Program-made: the position numbers and the translations under genes
Origin: Treponema sp.
GTDB lineage: Bacteria > Spirochaetota > Spirochaetia > Treponematales > Treponemataceae
Direction of reading: 5' to 3'
DNA: 41,721 bases
Assembly (NCBI GenBank): GCA_016293495.1
Contig: JAEDED010000021.1
Location: 1-41,721, forward strand
Shown: positions 15,513 to 24,225 of the stretch, piece after piece
How the letters are laid out: each line of letters begins with the position of its first letter
Position numbering within the stretch: the stretch's first letter is position 1
Notes under the pieces: generated by a model
Seen by the model: only the letters and a program-made list of their open reading frames with translations
The model's database searches: none
What the model was told of the DNA's origin: nothing

Positions 15513-16196
15513 TTAGCCGGCAAGCAATTCACACATTGCGGATAATGCCTTTATTTCAAGCTGTCTTGCTCTTTCTTTTGAAAGCCCGATAGTGTTTCCG
15601 ACTGCGGCAAGGCTCATGCCTTCTCCAGTTTTGAGTCCATAACGGTTTTCGAGAACTGCCTGTTCCTTTTCTGAAAGTTTTGCAAAACAGTCATGGAATC
15701 TTTCAAGCTCATTTGTTCTGATACATTCCTCTTCTGGAGTTCTGTAGCGTCTATCTTCGATGTATTCGTAAAGGCTTGCATCATTTTCAGAACCGAGAAC
15801 TTCATCAAAGCTTTCTGTATTCCAGTTTTTCATTTCTTTGTATTTACCGGCAGGGAGCTTTACGCCTGTTCCGTTTTCGCGAATTGCCTTCTGAATGGAA
15901 TCCATAATCCACCAGGCCGCATATGTAATAAGTCTTGCATTCTTTTTAGGATTGAATTTTTCGACAGCCTTGATAAGCCCGAAGTTTCCCTCAGCAACGA
16001 GATCTTCGATATCAAGTCCCATTCCTTCGTACTTATGAGCCATCTTTACAACAAACTTGAGATTAGATGATACAAGCTTATTACGCGCCTTGATGTCACC
16101 CTTTGCAGCCTTTGCCAGAAGTTGTTTTTCTTCTTCTGCCGACAAAAAAGGAACACCGTCAATTTCTTTGAAATACTTTACATTTACTGAACTCAT
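15513..16196 (-). CDS. Sigma-70-family RNA polymerase sigma factor
   Basis: The 227-residue product has region 2 at about residues 38-105, with the core-binding and -10 recognition block IEDLVAEGNFGLIKAVEKFN and the melting helix ITYAAWWIMDSIQKAI. Region 3 follows (GTGVKLPAGKYKEMKNW), then region 4 (about 170-225) with GLKTGEGMSLAAVGNTIGLS and KERARQLEIKAL for the -35. Region 1.1 is absent, so it is a short alternative sigma of the RpoS/RpoH size class rather than the primary RpoD. AGAGGTG precedes the ATG. The regulon is unknown. Confidence 0.85.
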   Translation of the reverse strand: MSSVNVKYFKEIDGVPFLSAEEEKQLLAKAAKGDIKARNKLVSSNLKFVVKMAHKYEGMGLDIEDLVAEGNFGLIKAVEKFNPKKNARLITYAAWWIMDSIQKAIRENGTGVKLPAGKYKEMKNWNTESFDEVLGSENDASLYEYIEDRRYRTPEEECIRTNELERFHDCFAKLSEKEQAVLENRYGLKTGEGMSLAAVGNTIGLSKERARQLEIKALSAMCELLAG

Positions 16197-16473
16197 ACAA
16201 TCACCTCTCTATTTATCGTTTCAATCTATCCGCATTATAAACAGGCAGGTATCTCATAGAGTGATACAGGTGAAAAAAATTTTTTAAAAAAAATGCCGTC
16301 AGTTTGACATACAAAAATAACTCGGTTCGGCGCTTCAATAAACTGGTAACTATATATTAATTCTTAAATACAGGGCTCAGGAAGCAGTTATTTATTACAC
16401 CTTTCTGGTCCTGCTTTTCGATTCCAATTATTAATTACTTCTCAGAAAATAAATCTTCTGCTATATTACCCAC
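16197..16473. other. Divergent intergenic region: sigma factor / HAD phosphatase
   Basis: This 277-base spacer drives two divergent genes. It contains GTATC...GATAC arms at about 16250-16268, an A/T block at 16275-16300, and TATATT (16462-16467) six bases before the ATG of the HAD gene. No RNA gene or ORF is recognisable. Confidence 0.4.
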
Positions 16474-17130
16474 ATGAACAATTTTTCGCACCTTTTATTC
16501 GATTTTGACGGCACATTATTTGATACAGCTCCGGGAATTTACAAGTCCATGCAGCACGTCTGTGACCATTACAAACTTCCTTACGGTGAGACTGAATTCA
16601 AAAAAATGATCGGACCTTCACTTAAAGAAAGTTTTACAACAATCTTTCATTTGCCAGAAAGCGAAGTACCGAAAGCAATCGAGTTTTACCGCGAACATTA
16701 TTCGACAATCGGAATGTTTGACTGTAATCCATATGAAGGGGTTTTCGAATTAATTGAAAAGCTTCGTAATCAAGGCAAAAAAATTCTTCTTGCTACAAGC
16801 AAACCTGAAGTTTATGCAAAACAGATTCTTGAGAAGAAAGGATTTCTTGACCTGTTTGATTTTGTAGGCGGCGCTGATATTTCGGAACAGAAACGTTGCG
16901 AAAAAATTGAAGTAGTAAATTACGTTCTTGAAGAAAATAACCTGACGGATAAAAAAGAAAACTGTCTTATGATTGGTGACAGAAAATATGACATTAACGG
17001 AGCTCACGCTGCAGGTCTTAAATGCGCCGCCGTATTGTGGGGTTTTGGAAACCGTGCGGAGTTTGAAGAAGCAAAGGCCGACTTTGTTCTTGAAACTCCA
17101 GTTGAGGTTTTTGATTTTTTAACAAAATAA
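16474..17130 (+). CDS. HAD-family phosphatase, phosphoglycolate-phosphatase-like
   Basis: The 218-residue cytoplasmic hydrolase has motif I FDFDGTLFDT (nucleophile Asp10, acid Asp12), a helical C1 cap (about 17-85), motif II around LATSKP, and motif IV LMIGDRKYDINGAHAAG. This is the Gph/PpaX/YjjG layout, acting on small phosphorylated metabolites; the substrate is not deducible. No Shine-Dalgarno is present and a TATATT hexamer ends six bases before the ATG, so the mRNA is probably leaderless. It is convergent with the MATE gene across a terminator. Confidence 0.82.
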   Translation: MNNFSHLLFDFDGTLFDTAPGIYKSMQHVCDHYKLPYGETEFKKMIGPSLKESFTTIFHLPESEVPKAIEFYREHYSTIGMFDCNPYEGVFELIEKLRNQGKKILLATSKPEVYAKQILEKKGFLDLFDFVGGADISEQKRCEKIEVVNYVLEENNLTDKKENCLMIGDRKYDINGAHAAGLKCAAVLWGFGNRAEFEEAKADFVLETPVEVFDFLTK

Positions 17131-17131
17131 A

Positions 17132-17164
17132 AAAGAGATGCAGTTAAAACTGCTGTTCTTTTTA
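17132..17164. terminator. Terminator between the convergent HAD and MATE genes
   Basis: GCAGTT (17140-17145) pairs with AACTGC (17148-17153). The outer AAGA/TCTT flanks extend it, and there is a T-run to the right and an A-run to the left, so it can serve both strands. Confidence 0.6.
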
Positions 17165-18517
17165 TCAGCTGATTCTGATTGATCTGTTAAGGTTTCTGAT
17201 TGAAAGGTATTTGAACAGATTTATCATGCACCTTACAAATTCATCTAAAATAACTGCAACGAACACGCCTGCAATACCAAGATTGAAAACTTTAACACAA
17301 AGCAATGCAAGGCTGATTACAAACACAGTTCCAAATACCTGTGTCAAAAGCATCCACATTGTATCTCCGTAACCACGGATTGAGTTACCGAGAATAATGT
17401 TCCCTGACTTTGAAAACAGATTGATTCCCATAAACCACATAAAGATTACAGAAGATGCGATAAGCTTTTCATCACTAAAGAACAAACCAATCATCTGTCG
17501 CGGAATTGCAAAACAGAGAATCAATGTAACTCCAGAAATTCCTGCACTTATAAGATAAGAAAGTCTGGTTACACTTCTGAACTGCTTACTGTCTTTTTTG
17601 CCGACAGCTTCGCCGGTTAAAGTCATGTCACCGTTTCCAAGGGAACCGATCAGTACAACGGCAAGGATTTCTACAGTGAATACAACTGAATAAATTCCTG
17701 CAGCCATTTCATCAATAGAATTCAAAATAATGATGATGAACAGGTTTCCGCTGTTCCATAGAAAATCTTCAAGCGCTGTAAAAATTCCAAGCTTACATCC
17801 GATTAAATAACTTGAAAATCTTGCACAGAAAATCTGTTTTATATTTGGCATTGTTGCAATGTTCTTTTTAAAGATGCAGACTCCAAAAAGAACAAACGCA
17901 CCTGCAACTTCTGCAATTGTCGTTGCAATCGCAGCACCCTTCAAACCCATTGCAGGACAGCCCCAGTTTCCGAAAATCATAATCCAGTCGAGAAGCACAT
18001 TTAATCCCGAACGGATGATTCCCTGAAATACAAGCGGAATCGTATAATTTGAAGTCTGGAACGTTACCATACACGCAGCGCCAAGCGGCATAATTAAAAG
18101 AACTGGTGCATAAATCTGTGTATAGGTAACGCACATCGGAATCAATCTTTGTGACACGCCCATTGCTTTAAAAATAAATTCCCCGAAAAAGAACCACAGC
18201 ACAAAAAGCAATACACCAAGAATGTTATGCCACTTCCACAAAGCTCCTGAATATTCTGCAGCTTTATCTTTATCACCGGCGCCGATTGACTGACTGATAA
18301 TAATCGAAGCACCGATTGAAAGTGAAAAAACAAATGACATTGATGTCCAAAGCGGTGTTGAAATATTGCTTAACGCACTCATATAAATATCATCAAGCTT
18401 TGCAAGGAACAAACGGTCAATAAGCATCTGAATCTGAGAAATGACATTGCTTATCATAATCGGTAATGCGATTTTTAAAAGCGGACCTAAATAAGCTCTT
18501 CTAACTGTAATACTCAT
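17165..18517 (-). CDS. MATE-family efflux transporter
   Basis: The 450-residue protein has about twelve hydrophobic helices in two similar halves, the MATE length and layout. Signature stretches include ALPIMISNVISQIQMLIDRL in helix 1 and IIISQSIGAGDKDKA in the first loop. It exports cationic drugs or metabolites in exchange for H+ or Na+ across the inner membrane. A very strong AGGAGG site precedes the ATG. A 16-bp palindrome at 18556-18571 upstream could be its operator. It is divergent from uvrB. Confidence 0.9.
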   Translation of the reverse strand: MSITVRRAYLGPLLKIALPIMISNVISQIQMLIDRLFLAKLDDIYMSALSNISTPLWTSMSFVFSLSIGASIIISQSIGAGDKDKAAEYSGALWKWHNILGVLLFVLWFFFGEFIFKAMGVSQRLIPMCVTYTQIYAPVLLIMPLGAACMVTFQTSNYTIPLVFQGIIRSGLNVLLDWIMIFGNWGCPAMGLKGAAIATTIAEVAGAFVLFGVCIFKKNIATMPNIKQIFCARFSSYLIGCKLGIFTALEDFLWNSGNLFIIIILNSIDEMAAGIYSVVFTVEILAVVLIGSLGNGDMTLTGEAVGKKDSKQFRSVTRLSYLISAGISGVTLILCFAIPRQMIGLFFSDEKLIASSVIFMWFMGINLFSKSGNIILGNSIRGYGDTMWMLLTQVFGTVFVISLALLCVKVFNLGIAGVFVAVILDEFVRCMINLFKYLSIRNLNRSIRIS

Positions 18518-18555
18518 ACTTTCCTCCTAAAAAAATTAACGTTCCAAGAATGGCA

Positions 18556-18571
18556 TTCAGAACGTTCGGAA
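18556..18571. promoter_or_regulatory. Palindrome between the MATE gene and uvrB
   Basis: TTCAGAACGTTCGGAA is an inverted repeat of form TTCnGAACGTTCnGAA. A related AACGTTCC lies just upstream, near 18538. It is a candidate repressor or SOS-type operator for either divergent gene. Confidence 0.45.
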
Positions 18572-18683
18572 CAAGATATATGAAAACAAAAAAAAATTCT
18601 ATAATGTATTAGTTTAAAAGTGTTTTCTTTTACCCTTTATTATACTATCATTTAATCATAAGACTATACAGCACAGGAATACA

Positions 18684-20681
18684 ATGAAAAAATTCGTAGT
18701 ACATTCACCATATGAACCGTCAGGCGATCAGCCTGAAGCAATCAACCGCCTTGCAGAAGGATTTTTGCGCGGCGACAGATATCAGACATTAAAAGGTGTA
18801 ACAGGAAGCGGTAAAACTTTTACCATGGCTAAGATTATCGAAAAAGTTCAACGCCCTACCCTCATCATCAGCCACAACAAAACTCTGTCAGCCCAGCTTT
18901 ACAAAGAATTCAAAACCTTCTTTCCAGAAAACGCTGTTGAATACTTTGTATCTTACTACGACTACTATCAGCCAGAAGCTTATGTTCCTGCCCGCGACCT
19001 TTACATCGAAAAAGATGCAAGCATCAACAAAGAAATTGACCGAATGAAAATGGCTGCAACCTACAGCCTTATGGAACGCCGTGACGTAATCGTAATTGCA
19101 ACAGTGTCGTGCATTTACGGTCTTGGTATGCCAGAACTTTACAAGAGCATGCGCATTCATATGGAGAAAGGTGAAACTTTAGATACCCACAAACTGGCTC
19201 TCGAACTTTCACAGATTCAGTACACACGAAACGACATGGTTTTAGAGCCCGGCACTTTCCGCATCAAAGGTGATGTTATCGAAATCTATCCGCCTTACAT
19301 GGAATTTACCGAAGCCTACAGAATTGAACTTGACTGGGAAGAAATTATCCGCATCAGAAGATTCAACGTAATCTCAGGCGAAATAACAGAAGAGCTTGAT
19401 GAAACAATGATCTATCCTGCAAAGAACTTCGTAGTTCCACCGGAACAGCTTACCCTTGCAACAGACCGCATCAATGCAGAAATGGAAGAACGCGTAGAAA
19501 CTCTCCGCGCCCAGGGAAAGATTCTTGAAGCAGAAAGATTAAAGACACGCGTAACTTACGACATCGAAATGATGAAAGAAATGGGATACTGTTCCGGAAT
19601 CGAAAATTATTCTGCGCCGATTGCAAACAGACCATCAGGTGAACCGCCAGCAACTCTCCTTCATTATTTTCCTGACGACTTTCTGTGTCTCATCGACGAA
19701 GCACATGTTACTGTTCCTCAGGTTGGCGCAATGTATGAAGGTGACAGAAGCCGCAAGCAGAACCTGATTGATTTCGGCTTCAGACTTCCGAGTGCGCTTG
19801 ATAACCGTCCGTTAAAATATGATGAATTTGAAAAGAAGCTCAATCAGGTTATTTACGTAACAGCAACTCCGCGCAAAGAAGAGGTTAAGCAGAGCACACA
19901 GGTAGTTGAACAGCTCATCCGTCCTACAGGCCTTCTCGATCCTATCGTAGAAGTTCGTCCAAGCGAAGGACAGATGCAGGACATTTATAAAGAAGTAAAG
20001 GAACGAATCGACAAAGGCGAACGTTCACTTATTCTTACACTGACAAAAAAAATGGCAGAAGACTTAACTGAATACCTTTTAGGTCTTAACCTTAAAGTAA
20101 AATACATTCACTCAGAAATCGATACCTTTGAACGTGTCGAAATCTTAAAGAGTCTCCGCTCAGGCGAAATTGATGTCTTAATCGGAATCAACCTTCTTCG
20201 CGAAGGCATCGACTTACCAGAAGTTTCTTTCATCGCTTTGCTTGATGCAGACAAAATCGGATTCCTTCGTTCTACAACAAGTTTGATTCAGATTATCGGA
20301 CGTGCAGCCCGTAACGCAGAAGGCAAAGTCGTAATGTATGCCGACAGAAAGTCCGAAGCCATGGAAGAAGCAATCAACGAAACAAAACGCCGCCGCGAAA
20401 TCCAGGAGGCGTTCAACAAAGAACACGGAATTACACCGCAGACTGTCAAGAAAGCCGTTGAAGACATTCTCGAACATCAGAAACAGGATGCAGAAGAACA
20501 GGTAGAAGTTGAACTTGCCGCATTAAAGAAAAGCGCAAATCTTTTTGTTCCAGCCCAGAGAAAGAAACTCATCAAGGCTCTTACAAAGCAGATGGAAGAG
20601 TTTGCCGACAACATGCAGTACGAACAGGCTGCCGTTGTCCGCGACCAGATTCTCGAAATCGAAAAAACTTACGGAAAATAA
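18684..20681 (+). CDS. uvrB: Excinuclease ABC subunit B
   Basis: The 665-residue product has the full family length. Walker A is GVTGSGKT (38-45), and the damage-probing beta-hairpin region reads YFVSYYDYYQPEAYVP. DEAHVTVPQVGAMYEGD carries the DEAH box, helicase motif VI is IQIIGRAARNAEGKV, and the C-terminal UVR domain (UvrC contact) is MEEFADNMQYEQAAVVRDQI. It forms the UvrAB complex that verifies damage. CAGGAAT before the ATG gives a normal ribosome-binding site, with TATA-like hexamers further upstream. It is followed by a hairpin at 20699-20724. Confidence 0.97.
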   Translation: MKKFVVHSPYEPSGDQPEAINRLAEGFLRGDRYQTLKGVTGSGKTFTMAKIIEKVQRPTLIISHNKTLSAQLYKEFKTFFPENAVEYFVSYYDYYQPEAYVPARDLYIEKDASINKEIDRMKMAATYSLMERRDVIVIATVSCIYGLGMPELYKSMRIHMEKGETLDTHKLALELSQIQYTRNDMVLEPGTFRIKGDVIEIYPPYMEFTEAYRIELDWEEIIRIRRFNVISGEITEELDETMIYPAKNFVVPPEQLTLATDRINAEMEERVETLRAQGKILEAERLKTRVTYDIEMMKEMGYCSGIENYSAPIANRPSGEPPATLLHYFPDDFLCLIDEAHVTVPQVGAMYEGDRSRKQNLIDFGFRLPSALDNRPLKYDEFEKKLNQVIYVTATPRKEEVKQSTQVVEQLIRPTGLLDPIVEVRPSEGQMQDIYKEVKERIDKGERSLILTLTKKMAEDLTEYLLGLNLKVKYIHSEIDTFERVEILKSLRSGEIDVLIGINLLREGIDLPEVSFIALLDADKIGFLRSTTSLIQIIGRAARNAEGKVVMYADRKSEAMEEAINETKRRREIQEAFNKEHGITPQTVKKAVEDILEHQKQDAEEQVEVELAALKKSANLFVPAQRKKLIKALTKQMEEFADNMQYEQAAVVRDQILEIEKTYGK

Positions 20682-20698
20682 TAATTCCCAAAAAAAAT

Positions 20699-20724
20699 GT
20701 CAGTCTGCAAAAATGCAGGCTGGC
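20699..20724 (+). terminator. Hairpin after uvrB
   Basis: CAGTCTGCA (20701-20709) pairs with TGCAGGCTG (20714-20722), extended by two outer pairs. There is no strong T-run, so termination may depend on the rpmB terminator just beyond. Confidence 0.45.
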
Positions 20725-20740
20725 ATTATACTTTATAGGA

Positions 20741-20770
20741 AAAAAAAACCTGTCCGAAAACTGGACAGGT
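20741..20770 (-). terminator. rpmB terminator
   Basis: On the minus strand ACCTGTCC (20770-20763) pairs with GGACAGGT (20755-20748) and is followed by a run of T (20747-20741). Confidence 0.75.
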
Positions 20771-20801
20771 CAATTTGCTAATTGCGTATAAAAGGCTGAA
20801 A

Positions 20802-21026
20802 TTAGTTTGCAGCTACTGGTGTTTCTTTTGGAACACGAACTTTCTTTTCTACGAATCCGCTGCGGAGACAACGAGTACAAACATTGAGAGTCATTGTTCT
20901 TCCACTGAGTTCTGTTTTAACTTTGAGCAAGTTAGGACGCCATGTGCGTTTTGTGTGATTGTAAGTTTTACTTACTTTACATCCGTACAAAGGAGCTTTT
21001 CCGCAAACATCACAAGTTCTAGACAT
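20802..21026 (-). CDS. rpmB: 50S ribosomal protein L28
   Basis: The 74-residue basic protein starts MSRTCDVCGKAPLYG; AAGGAAGGTG upstream supports this start over one nine codons earlier. Cys5/Cys8 and the later CTRC form the zinc-binding version of L28. The central segment TKRTWRPNLLKVK is the conserved rRNA-binding part. It is a single-gene unit convergent with uvrB, with a clear terminator. Confidence 0.95.
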   Translation of the reverse strand: MSRTCDVCGKAPLYGCKVSKTYNHTKRTWRPNLLKVKTELSGRTMTLNVCTRCLRSGFVEKKVRVPKETPVAAN

Positions 21027-21091
21027 ATATTCACCTTCCTTAATAATATACAACGTGAGTTCTTGAATAATATATAAATCTGCTTTTTATG

Positions 21092-22015
21092 TCAAGGGTT
21101 TGAAACCAATTCAAGCGTATCATATGCAGGTTTTACAGAACCGCCGTTTTTGACGATTTTTTCAAGTTCCGGGAATTCTGAAAGGTTTTCATCTATATAT
21201 TTCTGCACCTCATCGTGGCCTAAATCATGAGTCATATGAGTGAACCAGGTATGAACCGGCATTATTTTCTGTGCACATTCCATTGCCTGCTTAAAACTGA
21301 AATGGGTTGAATGCGGCTTGATTCTAAGACCGTCAATTACTGCATGGTCCAGAATTCCTTTATTGCGGTTAATAACGGCTACCGATTCGTCGCTTATGTA
21401 ACTTAGGTCAGTCAAATATGCAATTGAGTGAATTTTGCCGTCACTGTCAGGCTTTGTAAAAAGGTAGCCTGTTGAAGGAAGCGTTCCGTGCATCATCGGG
21501 ATAGGAATTATCTTCATGGAACCAAGTTCAACCGGATGGTTTTCAGAAAATTCCTCGATATTCCAGAGGTCCATTCTCGGCTTTCCGCCGCCCTTCTGAG
21601 TTTTCTTGAAAACGTAATCGAAGTGGGCCATCACTGCTTTCTTTGCATGACGGTCAGCAAAAACCTTGAGGCCGCCGCCATGCCTTTTAAGAAGAGAATC
21701 CCACACTGTTGTCTGTTTATGCCAGCCGTCCTTCTGCTTTGTACTTGAAAAAATTCTGATGTCATCAAGCCCGTGAAGGTGATCAGCGTGCCCGTGAGTC
21801 AACAGGACGGCGTCAAGGATTTTGATTCCCTGACGAATTGCCTGCAGCCTGAACTCCGGCCCTACATCGATTACGATGTTTGTATCGCCGTCGTTTACAA
21901 AAGCACTGGCACGGTATCGTTTATTGTGAGGATCATTTGATGTACAAACAGGACAGTCACATGCAATCACCGGAATGCCGTGACTTGTTCCTGAACCCAT
22001 TATCGTTAACTTCAT
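21092..22015 (-). CDS. Metallo-beta-lactamase-fold hydrolase, PhnP-like
   Basis: The 307-residue cytoplasmic enzyme has GSGTSHGIPVIACDCPVC at the N-terminus (family glycine motif plus a Cys cluster), the metal motif LLTHGHADHLHG (His74, His76, Asp78, His79), a later MMHGTLPSTGY, and YLTDLSYI supplying further ligands. PhnP-type members cut cyclic phosphodiesters; the substrate here is unproven. A perfect TATAAT (22022-22027) lies six bases before the ATG without a Shine-Dalgarno, so it is predicted leaderless. The promoter overlaps the terminator of the upstream SH3 gene. Confidence 0.82.
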   Translation of the reverse strand: MKLTIMGSGTSHGIPVIACDCPVCTSNDPHNKRYRASAFVNDGDTNIVIDVGPEFRLQAIRQGIKILDAVLLTHGHADHLHGLDDIRIFSSTKQKDGWHKQTTVWDSLLKRHGGGLKVFADRHAKKAVMAHFDYVFKKTQKGGGKPRMDLWNIEEFSENHPVELGSMKIIPIPMMHGTLPSTGYLFTKPDSDGKIHSIAYLTDLSYISDESVAVINRNKGILDHAVIDGLRIKPHSTHFSFKQAMECAQKIMPVHTWFTHMTHDLGHDEVQKYIDENLSEFPELEKIVKNGGSVKPAYDTLELVSNP

Positions 22016-22029
22016 AATTCCATTATAGC

Positions 22030-22058
22030 AAAAAAAAGCCTCAGGAAAACCGAGGCCT
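22030..22058 (-). terminator. Terminator of the SH3-protein operon
   Basis: On the minus strand a GCCTC/GAGGC stem with inner G-C pairs and a TTTT loop is followed by a run of T (22037-22030), immediately upstream of the TATAAT of the next gene. Confidence 0.75.
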
Positions 22059-22079
22059 TTCAGTCAGTCAAGAATCAAC

Positions 22080-23063
22080 TTATGGTTCATCCCATTTAAT
22101 TGAAGAACCAAAAATCCATCCAGTAACTGAGTTTTCACCGGCAGTAGAAATCTTGTACCACGAAGCTTCTTCACCGGCAATTTTTTCTTTCATTTCTGTG
22201 TATTCAATTATGTCAATGTTTGCGCCGTCAGAAAGCTGACCTACAACTTTACCGTTTGTTCCAGGACAGTCACGGACATTGACTTTTGCTCCATCACTGT
22301 TGATGACACCTGTAGATACACCACTAACCGGTAAGATATTACTCTGAGAAATGTCTTTAGCATCAATCTTATTTGAAATTTCCTGAACATATTCTCTTAT
22401 ATCTTTTGAATCAGCTTTAGATTCTGCACTTGCAAGAAGTTTTGTGATAATTTCGCGTTCTTTTGAAACATCTTTTGCAAGAGCTGATTTTGCAAGAACA
22501 ACAGCATCGTAGTCACCTTTAGATGTTGAAATACAGTCTTTACGAACATATACACTTCTGATATTCCAGAAAGTCTGGTTATCAAAGAAATATATTCTAA
22601 CCAGATCTTCATCAAAAACTTCTCCTGGCATTACGTCTGCTGTAATTACTACAGTTCCTGCAGGAAGAAAGATATTTTCAAATGCACCCAGGTTTCCCCA
22701 TGTGTAAACAACGGCATCCTTTGTAATAACAGCACGATCCTGAAGGCATACAGATGCAAACTCTTCAATTACTGAATTTTTAAGGATATAAGCTTTTTTA
22801 CCTTTATATACAACGCCTGTAAATTCCAGTTTTTTAGTGTTTGCATTTTTGTTGATTTTTTCAGGAATGATGGAATCACGATGAACGTCATCAAACATTG
22901 TTCCAGCATCAACAGTAGCAAGCCATTCGAGATTTCCTTCACCATTTTTTGTATAAACATAAGATGGATCTGCCAATGCATAAACCTTTTTTGAACCCTG
23001 AGCACTTACGAAAGAACAAAGAGCAGTTACCAAAAGCAAACTTAAAACAAAAATCTTTTTCAT
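22080..23063 (-). CDS. Secreted protein with a C-terminal bacterial SH3 domain
   Basis: The 327-residue protein has a Sec signal peptide (MKKIFVLSLLLVTALCSFVS, cleavage after AQG or just before it) and no lipobox. Two SH3-like beta-rich stretches (about 25-100 and 105-180) precede a helical segment (about 185-235). A clear SH3b domain follows (about 250-325): INSDGAKVNVRDCPGTNGKV to SWYKI and GWIFGS. Such domains bind peptidoglycan or proteins in the periplasm. A strong GGAGG lies upstream. It is the second gene of an operon with the lipoprotein 14 bases upstream. Confidence 0.75.
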   Translation of the reverse strand: MKKIFVLSLLLVTALCSFVSAQGSKKVYALADPSYVYTKNGEGNLEWLATVDAGTMFDDVHRDSIIPEKINKNANTKKLEFTGVVYKGKKAYILKNSVIEEFASVCLQDRAVITKDAVVYTWGNLGAFENIFLPAGTVVITADVMPGEVFDEDLVRIYFFDNQTFWNIRSVYVRKDCISTSKGDYDAVVLAKSALAKDVSKEREIITKLLASAESKADSKDIREYVQEISNKIDAKDISQSNILPVSGVSTGVINSDGAKVNVRDCPGTNGKVVGQLSDGANIDIIEYTEMKEKIAGEEASWYKISTAGENSVTGWIFGSSIKWDEP

Positions 23064-23077
23064 ACCTTTATTCCTCC

Positions 23078-23953
23078 CTAGCGTTCATCCATAACACCGA
23101 TATAACTATAGAACTTGCTGATTTCTTCTGAACCATAATATTTATGAAGTGAATCAATTGCACCCCTGTAAACTTCAGGTTTTGTATCATTTTTTTTGAT
23201 ATTGCGAAGTCTGTCTGCAACCATTGCTCCATCAACATAAGCCTTGCGGTTAGTTACAGCTGAAGCCTCAACATATTTATCTCTATAGAGCCCTTTATAG
23301 TCACCGTCTGGAATATAGAAAGTTGCATGATAGAATTCAGCTTCAGGTTGATCGTAATCAGAAACAGCAATAAGTGTTCCTGTAGGAATTTTTCTTGAAG
23401 TAATTTTCTTCAGATCTGGTTCGCTGTACATGTATGTATAATCTACATCGTTTGCAAGGTCATCACCAACTACAACAAATGTTTTTGATCCATAAGCAAG
23501 ATTAGCTTTTACAACATAATACACTCCGTCATTACCAGGAGTGTCTCCATTTTCACAATCGATACGAATACGAGCCATAACAGTTTTTTCAGCTCCTTCT
23601 TTATCGTTAACAAAGTTCATAGGATATCCGTTGATATCACCCAAACCTTCTGCAAGAACTTGCTGACCTTTAACAAGAGATCCAACCCAGCGAAGTTTGT
23701 CATCGCCGGCTAAACCTGTTACGTAGACACCTGCATTTGAGTAGATTGAAACAGCCTCTACAAAGTCGACTCTTGTTTCAATTGTTTCTTCAGACAGGTA
23801 CGAACTTGAATCCATCTGTTCAATATTTTCAGTCTGAGCCACAGCACCATAATCAGGTGCACCATTTTTTGCTTTTTTGTCTTTTCCACATCCTGTAAAA
23901 CAGAAAGTGAATGCAGCACACAAAAGCATTGTGAGTGTCAAATACTTTTTCAT
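23078..23953 (-). CDS. Lipoprotein with SH3-like repeats, paired with the SH3 protein
   Basis: The product has 291 residues from the ATG at 23953, which follows GGAG; a GTG four codons upstream is less likely. The signal peptide ends FTGC with lipidation at Cys22, followed by a Lys/Asp tether. Two beta-rich modules of about 80 residues (about 55-135 and 140-220) show the same order of short strands as the next protein, followed by a helical tail. The two are likely distant paralogs expressed together at the envelope. Partner and ligand are unknown. Confidence 0.65.
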   Translation of the reverse strand: MKKYLTLTMLLCAAFTFCFTGCGKDKKAKNGAPDYGAVAQTENIEQMDSSSYLSEETIETRVDFVEAVSIYSNAGVYVTGLAGDDKLRWVGSLVKGQQVLAEGLGDINGYPMNFVNDKEGAEKTVMARIRIDCENGDTPGNDGVYYVVKANLAYGSKTFVVVGDDLANDVDYTYMYSEPDLKKITSRKIPTGTLIAVSDYDQPEAEFYHATFYIPDGDYKGLYRDKYVEASAVTNRKAYVDGAMVADRLRNIKKNDTKPEVYRGAIDSLHKYYGSEEISKFYSYIGVMDER

Positions 23954-24086
23954 ATTTTTCTCCACTTTTATTGATAGTTTAAAATATTTTACTACTTTAT
24001 ATAGAAAAAATGCAATTACTATACATCGTGCGCGGTAACATTTGTAAATTTCGGTACTAGATATAGTGTTTTATAGGGAATTTTCG

Positions 24087-24225
24087 TTGACCCTACACGC
24101 TATTTGGTGATAAGATAACGACGACTGCAGTCCAGGTGCTCGTTAAAGCATGGCTGCAGCATGTACCAGTCAATGTGATGCCTTATTTTGACTGTTACAG
24201 CTCTCTTTTTAAGGGGTAAGAATAA
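24087..24225 (+). promoter_or_regulatory. prs promoter and folded 5' leader
   Basis: TTGACC (24087-24092), an 18-base spacer and TAAGAT (24111-24116) predict a start near 24123. The leader of about 100 bases holds two stem-loops. CTGCAG at 24125-24130 pairs with 24154-24159, with an inner TGCT/AGCA stem. CAGTCAA (24167-24173) pairs with TTGACTG (24188-24194). AAGGGG then precedes the ATG. Confidence 0.5.
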
